Assembly (NCBI GenBank): GCA_023653785.1
Contig: JAMKCH010019783.1
Location: forward strand, 1-64,000
DNA length: 64,000 bases
Direction: 5' to 3'
Source of the DNA: Ophioderma brevispina
Taxonomy: Eukaryota > Echinodermata > Ophiuroidea > Amphilepidida > Ophiodermatidae
Under the pieces are notes generated by a model. It worked only from the letters and a program-made list of their open reading frames with translations. It was not told the DNA's origin and did no database searches. A program made the position numbers and the translations under genes. Numbering within the stretch: position 1 is the first letter of the stretch; every line of letters begins with the position of its first letter. Positions 1 to 12,311 of this stretch are shown here, piece after piece.

Positions 1-2593
1 TTCAAAAAGCAAAATCAGAATCATACTGAAATTTGGGGAATAAACTTTTCTCAAGGATACCTATAACAAAAACAGAAGATGCTAGAATCACAAAAGCATT
101 TTTTATCAGGACCACTGCAACAACAAAATATCAAGTTCTGTGAACTTTAAATTTGGTTATGGTGGAATATCATGCTTTGGTGCTGTATAGTTTTGCTCCA
201 TATGAAATTAATGAATAATAATGGATAGTGTACATATGCAAAAAAATAACACTGTACCATTAAAAGGCAACCCATGAATTTTAAACCTGGTATGGTGGTA
301 GACCATGACAACTTTTGGTGCTCTATAGTTTTGCCCATTGGGTGTTTCCATAAGGTGACTCCCTTCTGACACCGTATTGAATCGGAAACCTTCCGGAATA
401 AAAACCACATAAACCGTGTAGTTATTCTGTTGAGGCTGCCAATTCATAAGGGTTCAGAAAAGGGGGTCACCTTATGGAAACACCCGTTTTGCTCCTATAC
501 TCTGCAAAGTTGGTAAATACTATGTGATAGTAGCATATGAACAAACCTATATGTGGGGCACCTCAGTTATGGACAATGTGATCCTTGTTTGAATAACTAG
601 GACAAATTTGTGAAGAGCAGTATTTCGATCTTGTAAGAAATTGCTCAAGCCTGAGGGCTAAGAATGCATACCATATGTCCTTAGAATGCTTCACCTTCTG
701 AGGCACTATGACCATGATTACAGTCATCTTCTGGTTCATTATAGGACACAGCATGAGATAGCCTTCTAGTAAACAATCAAAATATTGCTTGTTTAAAACA
801 TGGGTAAATGCCATTCTTGAGTATCTATGAGTTGCTCATACTGATTTACCTTCCAAGAACCAATCAAAATAGTTCTTAGATGCCAGAAGGTCTGTCCAGG
901 GGGTTAAGCAAGGGGATTTCAAAAAAGAAGTCGTTGTCAATTATGTAAATGACGGCCTATGTTTTATCTAAGATGAAATGCACACATAGTAGTAGTCAGA
1001 ATATGCACCTGAATTGGGTTCAGAATCAAGTAGGAATTAATCCCAGCAAGTGGCTAACAGAGATTGAATTAGGGACCTTGCTACAGCGGGATTACGTATC
1101 TATCCCTAGACCAGCTCAAACTTGCAGAAAGGCTCTTAGAATGATCTTCAGCAGTGGAAGACTAGCTATTTGAGATTTTTCAAGGAGTGGTGTCTGGAAT
1201 TAGAATGACTTAATACAAGTACAAACATGGTAAGGTCAAGGTGTGTGCAAGGCTGTAGTGACCAGCATCTCTCTTTTCTTGGTGTTGGGGCCAGAGGGGG
1301 GCTCAGCTAGTGAAATGTTGCTGTGGCCCGGTTGCCCACTCTCCCACACAGTGATGCTTTTTACTTCAAACCAATGCCTGGCCTCATTGTCCTTGGTGGT
1401 GAGAGCGCAAGTAGGTGAAGTGGCCTGACCAAGGCCAAATAATACATACATATCTATGTACAACGTATTTATATAGCATGTACATAGCGACACTGTAGAA
1501 ACACGACAAAGTGACAGCAAGCAAAAGAAAAATCACCGACCATTTAGGCTGGATGTAAATGTGTGTTAATTGATTCTAATGACGATACATTGAGCCTCTC
1601 TTGCTGGCTGCAGGCATACCATCAATACGGTCGACTCACAACGGGATTTGACCCGTGTCCCTGGTCACAAGTCGATCACTGTCTTGATTCAAATGCCACC
1701 ACACGTGTTTTTTTTACTCTCAACAACTCCATTAAATAAAACACAATAAAAAGGTTGCAGACATTTTCATATTGGTATGTTTATCAACTTATCATGTCAA
1801 AACCTTGAATGAGGAACTGTTATTTATTCCCCCAGAAAATTAGGTTAGATGTGGAACTCTACAAATTTTCACAAGAAGGGCAAAGACAAAAACCTTCAAA
1901 ATAGACAGAACCTTCAAAATAGACAAAGACAGTGAAGTGACATGCCACATGGTGGTTAAGGGAGTGTCATTACTCCTTTTTGGTCTTTCTTTCTACCCCC
2001 ACCCTCTCTCTCTTGTAACACCTTCCTGCACATGCAGTCTACCTTTCACCTCACTTTGGGCAATAAATATAGTCTTCCAAGGACATTTCTGCCACATTAG
2101 TTTGCTTGAGGGAATTTTTGTGACATGATCAAATCAAAATGGAGATATTTCAGCCCTTATCATTTTCAGATTTTTTACAGTTTTTCATTCTTCATATGAT
2201 AAGATCCCATTTGCCACATTTATGAGTGGTGTAGTTGGAAATTTCCTCTTTATGATTTTACCACCTTCAAGGAAACCGTAAACATTTTTGTTTTCATCCA
2301 GTAGAACTGACATGATTGAATCTTTTTGCCAAATGTATCTGCATTCCTATGGAAAGTCACCTCAAAAACCACTGACCTAAGACTAGGCTTGTTAGGACTG
2401 CGTTTTTATGCTGATTCTGCATGTAGTCATGAAATGCATGAGTTAAGAAAATTTCTAAGGAAAATTTGAAACAGCAGTTGCTTGTAGGAGCTCTGAGGGT
2501 TAAAGGTTTAACATATGGGTAACATATGAGATTTAATTGACTTCACATTCTACAGCAATGCCGTCCTGTGGTGCTTAGAAAGCACTGGATGTA
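1..2593. other. Left flank whose mirror lies outside the window
   Basis: AT-rich non-coding sequence. I see no splice-bounded exon and no further zinc-finger coding, although exons downstream of the GLIS2-like exon at 3,882 would lie in this direction. Short open frames on both strands lack recognisable motifs. Apart from the short repeats at 158-486, nothing is identified. Confidence 0.5.
158..486. repeat. Short direct and inverted repeat cluster
   Basis: The phrase tttggtgctgtatagttttgc near 176 recurs as tttggtgctctatagttttgc near 315. The segment ggtgtttccataaggtgac (about 345-363) recurs inverted as gtcaccttatggaaacacc (about 465-483), so 345-486 can form a hairpin. A related phrase, tttccataaggtcacc plus ttctgacac, occurs at 13,917-13,945 and is mirrored near 44,755-44,800, so this is a dispersed family. 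Confidence 0.6.
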
Positions 2594-3881
2594 ATTAGCC
2601 TACTGCTGATCATTCTCTAACCATTTTACCAACATTGTTTCCATTTGGATAGCCTTCGAGTACCAAATTCTGTTGATGAGACAGAAATGTTGTACTTGCC
2701 GATAAAAGAAGTTTGAAATAGTTCATTTTTTTAAATCTTTGCAGAACTAGCACCAAATTGAGGAGAAAAGGTTTCAGTTTTGAAGGTGTGGGAGGGTTAG
2801 ATCAGCATAAAACAGGTAAATCCAGTCTTCCAGTAAACTTAAAGCACATAAACACTTGACTGACACCAGACAGAAGGCACAAGTTATTGTAACATCATTA
2901 TCATTATCATCACAAATGGTGAGTCATGTGATCATTTCATGATGTTAACATCTTCAGCACTTTAGGCTCACAATTTGGTAATACCATGGTAACATAATAC
3001 CTGTGTATCAATGGTACAATTTATTACTTTTATCTTACTCAAAGTTGGGTTCCTTAAATGTCGGTTACCCGATCATGCTCCGATTTATCATATGATGTTT
3101 TTTCTCTCAAGTGGAATTATATCACAAAAAAATTTATTACAGATTTTGTAATAAAATTGGATTGATTCAGCCCAAATTTATTGGTCGAGCTTTGAGTTGC
3201 AAAATAATAACTTAAAAACTCATAGCGAGACCAATAAATATTGGGCGCAAATCATCCAATTTTATCATTATCATGCGTAGGATTCGATATTATCGCGTAT
3301 CGGACACCTCAAAGCATGATAATGTGTTAAATTGGTTCAGCTGATTGGATAGTTGAAGCAAAAATATGTACAACATTGGCCCATAAGACTGTGTTTGTTA
3401 ATGTGGTCGACCACATTTGAAGACATTCATAATGTCAAAAGGGAACATTTCCCAGGAATTTTACTAGAGTATAGAGAAAAAATATTATTTTCTTTTGATA
3501 CCAAGCACTTGGTTTTGATGGGGCAAAGCGGGGAGATGAAGTTGTCAATTGGGTCGCCGGCACCCACCTTTAAATGAAAGCAATGTAGTTTTAGAATCAA
3601 AAATCAACAAATTTTGATTGCTTAAAATATACCAACTTAAATTAACCAGTTGATACAAAAGTTTTAAGGGATTTGTAACGTAATGAAATTTACTTGACAT
3701 GCAAAATTTTGGGCTTGGTATGTTTGCCATTGAAAAGCAGTGTAAACACTGTTGTTTGTTACCCTGTGGAAAGCAAGCCCAAATAAATAAAATAGGAAAG
3801 AATCTGGTAAATTTAAAACCTTTTTATTTGCCGTCTTTTCAGGTGATTTCCAATGTACTTTACAGCTGTATCATATTTTAC
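2594..3881. other. Non-coding sequence downstream of the GLIS2-like exon
   Basis: Probable intron of the minus-strand GLIS2-like gene, beginning with the GT donor at 3,881-3,880. Its mirror is split in the right arm: 62,040-62,290 pairs with about 3,350-3,560, and 63,430-64,000 pairs with about 2,594-3,330. No coding segment was recognised. Confidence 0.5.
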
Positions 3882-4312
3882 CTTGCATTAAATCCCTTCC
3901 CTTTGCGCTGGCAACCTTCCCATCGACAACAATACTCCACATCTTTCTCCAGTCGTATATGCCTCTCGTTAACATGGCTTACAAGATCTTCCAACCGCAC
4001 AAACCGCTGATAGCACGTCATCCACTTACACACTAGAGCATCATCACTAAGTGCGCCGGACGAGGACTGTTTTGTCGCATGTGTCATCATGGCAGTCGCA
4101 GTGTCTAAGCTGAGAGTCTGATTAGCCTGGCTGGATATCGTGGCGCTGTGTAGGGCTACCGGTACTGCTGATGGGACGGATCCTGATGAGGTAACACTTG
4201 ATGCGGTTAGGCTCACGATAGGTTGTGATGGTGAGTTTGTTTGGTTTGTGGATTGATTCAGAATATCTTCATTGGTTACTAGCTCTTCTTTGGATGCTAA
4301 GGTGACTGGAAA
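3882..4312 (-). CDS. GLIS2-like: GLIS2-like zinc-finger gene, exon with finger 1 and the start of finger 2
   Basis: Minus-strand exon bounded by a polypyrimidine tract plus AG at 4,314-4,313 and a GT donor (gtaaaata) from 3,881. The 431 bp start in phase 0, encode 143 residues and end with two bases of a split Arg codon. The first about 90 residues are Ser/Thr/Ala-rich. A C2H2 finger follows with C95, C100, H113, H118 (C-x4-C-x12-H-x4-H). The next finger starts with C129 and C134 in the phrase CCRWEGC, then GFNAR. This spacing and the LVSHVNERH and CCRWEGC phrases resemble finger 1-2 of GLIS2 more than GLIS1, GLIS3 or GLI. Such proteins are nuclear DNA-binding regulators. The remaining fingers should lie in exons left of the window. 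The right-arm copy is broken. Confidence 0.85.
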
Positions 4313-5186
4313 CTAAAAAAAAAAAGAAATACTTTGTTTTATCTTGTAAAAAGCTATACATTTTTTTTAAAAACTTTAATGCTTTAGTGCATAAGGGGGT
4401 CCCTGTGGACCAGGAGTTTGTTTTTTAAACATCCTGTTTTAATGCAACAATATTTTGGCCAATTTTTTTTTAACAGATGGTTTTGAAAAAATTATAGGTC
4501 TCATTAGAATTCCAAATGTATAAAAATCCTACTTTTTGTTTCTTAATTAATTTGGTCTATTTATTTAACTCATTAGTTAATTTTTAGTGCACAATGTGCA
4601 AGAAGAAACAAAAACAAAACAGCCGCTTTTTGCACGCATGGAAATTAATGTTTCGCCCCTAATTTCTGAACTGATCAATACTTTTCAAATTTTCTTTCAG
4701 TGCTGATCATGTCTTTGGGTAGTCATTATTTGGAAATCAAACTTCTACGTTTCATGAAAAATAGTGGAACTTTTTCCCTTGCATGAAATTTCATAAAATG
4801 GACGATTTCATGGTAAAAAGGATGTCGATCGGGCAAAAGTAAATTGTCATTTTCTGCGTAAGAAATTTGCGCATCCATTGAATAATAAAAATAAATTAAA
4901 AACTTTTGAGTTACATCAAAAAGTATCAGACAGGGACTTTCTTTTTTTGCTGAGTGTAGGTTAAAGATTACCTTAATTAGAAATCTGTTTAAGGAAAATA
5001 ATGGTGTTGTTTTTAGACCAGTCCTGTCCTGTGTGTATTGCCTCATATCACATGGGAGTCTGGGGAGAGAGATACTGTTATTTTAAGCGGAATTACAAGG
5101 CCACAGGCCAAGTTGTTCAACTTATTCTCAAAGTACTTAATTTGGTATTCTCCTAAAATCCCACCAGGGAATTTTAACAGGTCCAA

Positions 5187-5684
5187 CAAGTTGTCACCTA
5201 ATATCCTTGCAAATTGCACAAAGGAAAAATAACCCCAACACAAATACCATTTTAATAGTCAAATTTGGGGTATAATTTTGTTCAAGAATTAGGTTTTAAG
5301 AACTAAGGTAATGTTTATGAATGAAATTTAAGGTGAGCTAAAAAAAAAAAAAAAAAAAATCACAACTCGCAAAATCAACTCGCAAAATTCAACTCGCAAC
5401 TCGCACGTTTTAACTCACAACTCGCAACTCGCATTCAGGAACTCGCAACTCGTACTCGCAACTCGTAACTCGCAACTCGCACCTCTCACTCGCAACTCGC
5501 GACTCGCAACTCGCAGATTATCCAAACCCAACAAGTTGTCACCTAATATCCTTGCAAATTGCACAAGGAAAAATAACCCCAACACAAATACCATTTTAAT
5601 AGTCAAATTTGGGGTATAATTTTGTTCAAGAATTAGGTTTTAAGAACTAAGGTAATGTTTATGAATGAAATTTAAGGTGAGCTA
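5187..5684. repeat. ACTCGCA minisatellite between 154-bp direct repeats
   Basis: About 5,187-5,340 and 5,529-5,684 are near-identical direct copies (both begin aacaagttgtcacctaatat and end aaggtgagcta). Between them lie an A-run (5,341-5,359) and an irregular array of aactcgca units with occasional longer spacers (5,362-5,518). The right arm has a single copy of the flank (about 58,870-59,040) and no array, so the duplication plus array is specific to the left arm. The minus-strand frame here gives repeats of the type ASCELRV and is not a gene. Confidence 0.85.
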
Positions 5685-7064
5685 TCACAGGATGCTCATT
5701 AACTTTCAGTATTCATTTTTCTTAGTATCAGTATCTTTTTTACACCCTAAATTTGTTGCCAAGAGTTGTTCCTCAGATTTCACTCAGTGAAACTAAACAG
5801 ACTGCTTCTATTTAGACTTGTTTACAGCACACTGCACCCATCCACCCACTCATTTGTGTAGGGGGCTGAATACAAGGTTAATGGGGGGTAAATTGGAAGG
5901 TCATAAGGTGCATATGGGAGGGTAAAATGCCCCCGAAAAAACAAAATCTCTGTCTCCATCACATCAATCTGATAGTTTTATTGTTTAGGTTAGTCAGTGG
6001 GTGGCATTGAGTTGTTGTTTTTGAAACCTTATGAATGCAAAAGGCATGCATGAGTTTCTGGCCTACAATAAAGGAACCAGAATCTAAGTATGTAAATCAT
6101 CTCATTATGTTACTCTATATATTATTATCTGTGGAGCTTTAATCTATAACTTTTAATGGAACATTCACGATCTACAGCCTCAGTCTCCCCAACTTACACC
6201 CTAATTAGTATTCCATGTGTGCATAATCTAATTCACTCTCTCTGCAAAAATAGGCAATTTTGTATTTTCTGTCTTTAGCTATGGGTACATCATTAGATTT
6301 CAAGGGAGCCATGGAAATTTAGGTGGGAGTTGGGATTTTTTTTTGGGGGGGGGGGTATTTTTCTTCTATTTTCATATATAATTGGGTTGGGGATTTTTTT
6401 TTACTCAGTGGAGCAAAATTGTTTTTCCTTGTCACTAGTGGGCAAGATTTTTTTTCACAAAAACTTCCGTGCCATCCCTGGCCATGTCTAATGGTGCTAA
6501 AGTCAATTCCGAGTTTGTTACTTCTTTTTTTTCCTGGTTGGTGAGGTGACTTTTTTCATTTTTCATTATTTCACCAGATTTCATTATTGACCTAAAAAGC
6601 CAAACTGATATCAAAAGGTAGGGCTGCAGAAAAAAAAGCCTGGTTTTGCTTCAACGTTATCAAAAATATGTTTTACAAACAAAGATATGTTTCCAATTGC
6701 TAAACCTTGTGAAACGACAATATTTTGAAAATAACAGATTATTTTGTCAATCTTGAAATTTTGATGCGGGTATATCTAGTCTACAAAAAGCGATGCGGGT
6801 GGGTAACGATAAACTCAGAATCAACTTTCGTGCACCTAACAGACAGAAATTACTGCACAGTGGCCTACAAAATGCTTATAAACATTTGCTCCCAAGAGCA
6901 AAACACAAGATCAAAATCAACTTAAAGTTTAGCAATAAATTTTCCCAAGGATATCTAACGAACCACAAACAAAACAGGAGATGCTACAATCATGAAACGC
7001 ACCTTGAAATATTACAAACAACCAACCTTACGCTGGCTGAAATTGTGTGTGTATGATTCAGATT

Positions 7065-7450
7065 GCCACTTCTATCCACCCGGGGGGCACTCCCATCTTG
7101 GAAGTGATGCATATTTAAGGCTGTTAAGACCCCTTTTTCAGCATCATTGTCACCCAAAAACCCCATATTTTTTGAAAATTTTACCACTGTTTTGGGAGAT
7201 AGATTTCACCAAAAGAAACTATATTTTTGAGACAATTTTGAAAAAAAAAAAAATCTCCCAAAGACCCCTTTTTGTGGGAAATTGGCAAATTTGTCACTCG
7301 AAAAACAAACCCCTATTTGGTAACAATTTGGGCGTATCTCACCCAAAAAGACCCCTATTTTTCTCGTCATCAGTCACCGAATGCCCCTGGGTTCGAAGCA
7401 CGAGCATTACACCAATATCCATTTCATATGTGATTCCACCCCCCCCCCCC
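7065..7450. mobile_element. Left-only insertion of a dispersed repeat
   Basis: Begins near ccacccggggggcactccca and contains three spaced copies of a phrase like acccctttttgtggg. It ends at a C-run (7,438-7,450). The mirror region at 57,790-58,010 is continuous without it (7,060 pairs with about 57,850, 7,470 with about 57,800). A plus-strand frame across it encodes a recurring RPLF phrase, but this follows from the repeat structure and I do not call it a gene. Class unknown. Confidence 0.55.
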
Positions 7451-9311
7451 GCGGTATCCCCCATCAATCCAATGGAGGCACACTATCCGATTATAGCATT
7501 GTACATGAACTTTCTTTAATTTGAGGACTTGGATAGCCTCACGCAAATGTTACAGTATTAGTACTACAGGTAAGGTCATTTTGATGAGAATTTACATTCA
7601 ATAAATCATACGCGGCTGTGAGGAAATAATTCAGGTAACCCTGAATGGTCAAACCCAAATTTAATGATAGTGTGAAGTAAACAATAAGCATAATTTGGAA
7701 GTTGGGACCATAATTGCTAAATAGTTAGTTTTGAAACAGGTTTTTGGATTTGAAGGTCAAATTTCATCCAGTGACAAATCTGGTGACCCCAATTGGAGAT
7801 AACCGGGTCCTTTAGGAAGGCATCTTAAAAACCACTGACATTAGGAATAGGCTGTTTGGCCAATTCAAATGCACTTTTCACACAGACTCTGAATATGGTC
7901 ACTGAAAAAAGCATAATATGAAATTTTGGAAGAATGTTTTTATTCTGGGACTAGACTACAGTCCCTTCAAGACCAGCCAGTTCAGGAAATAAATAACCAG
8001 TAGCTATGAGCAATTGTAACCTAGTTTTGACCCCATTATACAATTTCTTGTAGTACAATCTGTCATCGAATGAAATCTAGGCATCACTTTCAAGTTCATT
8101 ACCACTGTGTTATGAGTACACACTCCGGACTACTGCTCTCCATGTAATAAAATAGTAGAGGTATTTTGTAGGCAGGTATCGTCAGGCTCTCCACATACCT
8201 ACGTGTCCCGCTCAATGGACATACAGGGTGCTTCCAAATGTTATTAACTGAGCTAAAATCCTATCTACAGAGGGCAAAGTTCAGTAAGATGCATGATATT
8301 ATGCATTACATGAACCAGTCAGGTGTGTGCTGGGAATCCTACTTTACAAATAGGCCTGTCATACAGCAGTTAATTGGATAATTATATCTCATATTCACAG
8401 TCATTTCAGAACAGATGAAATATGCAAAAACTATTTTTAAGCAATATGTAACCAAATGGATGAGTGTCCTCAAACCCTTAGAGGAAGGTGGACCTCTATG
8501 ACAACACTACTTTGTCTTGTCTGAAGTAATGACAGTGGGGACGCGCGCGTACACCCAGTGCCGCCTTCAGTTGCAGTGCACCTATGCTTTAAACCCCCCC
8601 CTTAAAACTACGCGCCGCTTTGAAAGTCGGTTCGATGATAAGCCCGCGTCGCCTAACTTCATACTTGAGCTGGACAGAGTATAGAAATATGTTTTAATAC
8701 TATTCTTGGTCACCAAGAGTACCAAAGTCAAAACATAAATAAATGGTCATACATCCATGCGACACTTAATTTCTGAGATATTTGAAGAAATATTGCTACG
8801 AAAGATAGGTCATTTGTTTATTATAGGCCTATACAGGGGTGGTCGACACGACCTGCTCAATTGAGCATGGGGACCTTTCCAAAGTAATGTAGGAACGCTG
8901 CGTGCATTTATTATGGCAATCTCGTCTCACGTTACATAACAAAAATTCTCTTCACCTTAGAACAACTACATTTAGTAATATCATGAATAATTTTGGATAA
9001 AATTATTGACTTCCAGATCCATCGGGTTGGTGGATTAACCCCCCTGCAAATTGGTGTAATTTCCAATAACGGGTCATAGAATATTAAATATTCATGACCA
9101 GACTTAGCCTTTAGTCAAGTAAGAGCGCCATCCTACCGTTACGTCTGTGAAACCGACTAGCACTCGGGCTACACCGGATGTTTGAGCCGTTTTGTTTCGC
9201 TTGTTAGTGTTAGGTTTACATGTCCTACCCCACATGAGGTTTTTATTATTTTAAGTTTTGTCTTTGTTTTAAATCGGGCATTTTAATCTTTATTATTTGC
9301 AAATTTCGACC

Positions 9312-9656
9312 TTAAAGGTGCAACAAGAGATTTTGAGGCCACCCAAATCTTGTGTCCCTAATAGTCATCATATAGATTAGGACACTCAATAGATTGTCTT
9401 ACCTTGTATTTGGTTCAGAAATGTCTTAAAGGAGAAAATAGCGATTTGATTGCTATTTTCAATAAAAAGGATAGGATGAATTTCATATTGGCTCTATAAA
9501 AAATTTAAATTTCACCTTTTTGTACAAAGATACATTTCTCATCTTAATCCTTTCAGCTGGGATATTTTGATGGAAAGCTTACATCAGGAAAAAAATCAGC
9601 CTTTGATTGTTGTTAGGGAAATCGGATCTGTGAATCGCTCGTTGCACGAGATTTAA
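9312..9656. mobile_element. TTAA-flanked MITE, family A, copy 1 (left arm)
   Basis: TTAA at both edges (9,312-9,315 and 9,653-9,656). The left end reads aggtgcaacaagagatttt; the right end carries gttgcac close to TTAA, slightly rearranged. The interior is non-coding and is the reverse complement of family-A copy 2 at 12,992-13,322. The mirror copy is 48,625-48,981 and has clean TTAA plus intact inverted ends. TTAA target sites are typical of piggyBac-type transposition, but these ends do not show the usual piggyBac start, so superfamily is open. Confidence 0.8.
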
Positions 9657-9944
9657 GAAGTGTGTGCAGGATCAGGCAATCCCATTTTACCTGGAAGTAG
9701 TGATGATTAATATCATATGAAAAGTATATGGTTCTCATTATAACCTGAATTGCACCTCCAATACAAGTCAGTCAGGAGATAAAAGGGGAAAAAATGCTTT
9801 CTGTTATAATAAACCATATTATTTATCACCATTGAAGTTGACGAAGCTACATGTACTTAAAACACACACACAAATGTTAGGACGTAAAAATATTGTGGGG
9901 CAATGGTATATTGGGTAGGCTTGTGGCCTTCCGAGTACAAAACA

Positions 9945-10458
9945 AACTAAATTTGCGGTTCTCGGCTTTCGAGCTCGCTATATTCAAAGAATAAAGCTGT
10001 GGGCCGCCCAATGACCTTTGACCCTGGCACGTGACCTTTGATCTCATCAACCTATGAGGGACGCATGGTGCCACCTATGACCAAAAAAGTTTGGTTACAA
10101 TTGAACTTCAAGTTTTCAATTAGATAAATTTTACATTTTTAGCCCATTTTTCAACTCTGAACATCACATGACCTTCTGCCTTTTCAACAGGACCTTTGAC
10201 CTCGTCAACATATGAGGATCCCATTGTGCACCTAGGACAGAAGTTGGTTCCAATGAAGTTAAACTTGTCGTTCGTGTGTTCTTTGTTGCTTTCTGTTTTT
10301 TGTGTGGTTTTTTTCTTTCGTGTTTGTATTCAATTGAGGTCAATTTAAAAAAACTTAAAAAATTTTTGACACACACTCATACAAACCCCACACACACACA
10401 TACACAAACACGCACAACGGATTGCTAAGTGGTCCGCCAGCTATAGTGGCGGCCCACC
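9945..10458. mobile_element. GGTCA-rich dispersed repeat, left-only insertion
   Basis: The mirror at about 48,320-48,345 joins the flanks directly, so this is an insertion of about 0.5 kb. It contains repeated tgacctttgacc-type sequences, the phrase ctcatcaacctatgagg and its variant ctcgtcaacatatgagg, and a CA-rich end (10,370-10,415). On the minus strand its phrases (gtcatgtga, aaaaatgtaaaatt, ataggtg, gttgatgaggtcaaaggtc) match the right-only element at 61,395-62,035. The two are therefore members of one mobile or dispersed family. Confidence 0.7.
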
Positions 10459-10742
10459 AAACTATGACAAAATCAGAACACCACTTATTATAATTATTCT
10501 CAAATGAGTGGCATAAAGTACTGCTGGATAAGACACAATTTTTTTTTAGTTGGTTACAAAAGGAATAATTGGCGTAATAAGTCCTATTGCCAATCACAAT
10601 TGGGAAGTTTAATCAGTGACCCTTGTAGAAACTTTACCACCTTCCTGAAACCATATGCAGCAGGGGTCCCCAGCAGACATCCATACTACATGCTAATTTA
10701 CACCACAAATGTTATGTTCAGATTGAGGGTTTAGTGCAAGAA

Positions 10743-10837
10743 GGCCCCATCTGCAATAGCTGCCATTTGTCATTTGTGTTCTTATTAAGTGTTATAACTA
10801 CCAAATCTAACACCTGGCAGCTATTGCAGATGGGGTC
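10743..10837. repeat. Perfect 20-bp hairpin, mirrored in the right arm
   Basis: The sequence ccccatctgcaatagctgcc at the left pairs with ggcagctattgcagatgggg at the right, with a loop of about 55 bases. The mirror lies at about 47,939-48,034 with a few mismatches. Its small size and lack of coding fit a miniature fold-back element. Confidence 0.75.
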
Positions 10838-11781
10838 TTTTGCCCTACACCCTCGAGATATTTCATTGACCGCCTTGTTCAATTGATCAAAATACTCTGC
10901 TGCCAGTTTATAAGGAACTCTTTTTTCTCATCTTATCTGCAAAATATTTTGGCTGCCTTCTTTCCTATTATCAGACTACAAAGCTATGATATGCTATAAG
11001 CTAAGATATAGGTTGTCTATGGTTACCGAAATTTGTGCAGTAATCTATGGGCTATCGTAATATATAACTAGACATAGGATTTTTTTAAAAGCACTACTTG
11101 TTTGAAAACCTTTTTTTTTCGCGATTACCTGGCTTATGGGGCACTAACCAATCGAACTTGATCTGGCCCGGCCCAAGCTACACCCACCCATCAATTTTTC
11201 GTGCCCGTACGACCCCCGGCCCCTGAGGAAAAGGGTGGACAGGCAGACACACATGGCCTATTATAATATAGAAGATTAATGTGCAAACTAAAATGGTATT
11301 TGGGATCCAATGAAAGTTTTGATTAACAATATTGGCGAAGGCATTTCCGAAACAACAATTAACATATATATTGTAATCAGGGGTGGCAGGGTTTCTAAAA
11401 CCCAAAGGTTCAGGAGCTAATCTTTTCATGTAGATTCTGGCCAAGACCTGCTTAATTTGAAATCCCTCGGTCTTTAGATCAACCCCACACATAATTATAT
11501 ACCGAATTGTTCCTAATAAACGCTCCAGGGGCGGTGCATTTTTCAAAAGGGAGGGCGTTTATTACAGTCAAAAATGGAAAGTCAAAAATCACGTAAACTA
11601 TTACGACTGTGCACAACAGCGATTATGATACGGATTACGACAGTCCCGGCCATTAAATCATGCGATTTAGGTAAGCTTAACTCATTTTCTTGAATTGTTT
11701 AATCCAAAAATCATAGGGGGCGTTTATTAGAGCAAGAGCGTTTATTAGGAACAACACGGTATGTACATGTGCAATACTTAC

Positions 11782-12311
11782 GGGTATAGTCAGCACCCCA
11801 TTGCCAACATCATCAACATCTTCTTGGTGGTTAGATACCAGTGATGCATCATGTGCTACCCTTAAGTTGGCCTCAAGTAATTCCTGCGTATTGAGTGAGC
11901 CACCCTGAGTTTCAGTAAGTCCTGTGGTACTAGTTACAACTTGAGTCTGAGCTGTCTCAACCAGAACAGAATCCTCCGGACATCTCTGGTTTGTTTCAAT
12001 CAGTTCCTCCGTTGTACCATCAGTGGTAGCAACTACCTGTGTCTCTATCAATTCTGTGTGGATGCCCTTGGAAGCATCGTCGACAAGCACCGTATCCTGA
12101 CCGTCGTCATGTGTCTTAACAAGTACCGGAACAGTGTTGGAGTCAGTCTCAGGATGCGTGGAGGCCGAGTTCTCTTGTGTTTCTGTAAGTTCCGATATGA
12201 CATGAAGACCTACGTCTAAAACCTTGCTGGTATGTGTCTCAATCTGGCCAGAATTATGCAGAAGGTTTCTGTCATTCTCACTCAGTCCACAGACTAGCAG
12301 CTCTTGGACAC
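11782..12311 (-). CDS. GLIS2-like: Upstream exon of the GLIS2-like gene (acidic Thr/Gln-rich region)
   Basis: Minus-strand open segment bounded by acceptor ctgcag (AG at 12,313-12,312) and a strong donor gtaagt from 11,781. The 530 bp hold two bases of a split codon plus 176 codons and end in phase 0, which matches the phase-0 start of the exon at 4,312. The product is acidic and repetitive, with recurring phrases ELTETQ, ELIETQ, ELIETN and GLTETQ, then SNHQEDVDDVGNG. It has no known domain. It is probably the low-complexity N-terminal part upstream of the fingers. Joining to 3,882-4,312 is inferred from strand, order and phase; a transcript would settle it. The plus-strand mirror at 46,402-46,961 is frameshifted. 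Confidence 0.7.

Larger units (their letters stand above)
4313..11781 (-). other. Inferred 7.5-kb intron of the GLIS2-like gene, filled with repeats
   Basis: The stretch lies between two phase-compatible exons. It holds the minisatellite and 154-bp direct repeats (5,187-5,684), a left-only repeat (7,065-7,450), a TTAA MITE (9,312-9,656), a left-only GGTCA-rich insertion (9,945-10,458) and a hairpin (10,743-10,837). At 6,330-6,480 there are runs of T and G. Between about 7,500 and 9,300, and between 10,840 and 11,780, I see no coding sequence. The mirror intron in the right arm spans 46,962-60,858 and is longer because of the DIRS insertion. Confidence 0.6.

Noticed and set aside
5357..5520. 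Array of short repeats considered as a CRISPR array.
   Set aside because: The units are 7-10 bp and irregular, with no unique spacers, in an animal genome; it is a minisatellite.
6992..7519. 175-codon plus-strand frame with a recurring RPLF phrase.
   Set aside because: Most of it is a left-only dispersed repeat; the internal repetition is nucleotide-level and no domain is present.
11178..11546. 122-codon minus-strand frame in the GLIS2-like intron.
   Set aside because: No splice context or known domain; the mirror is not open.
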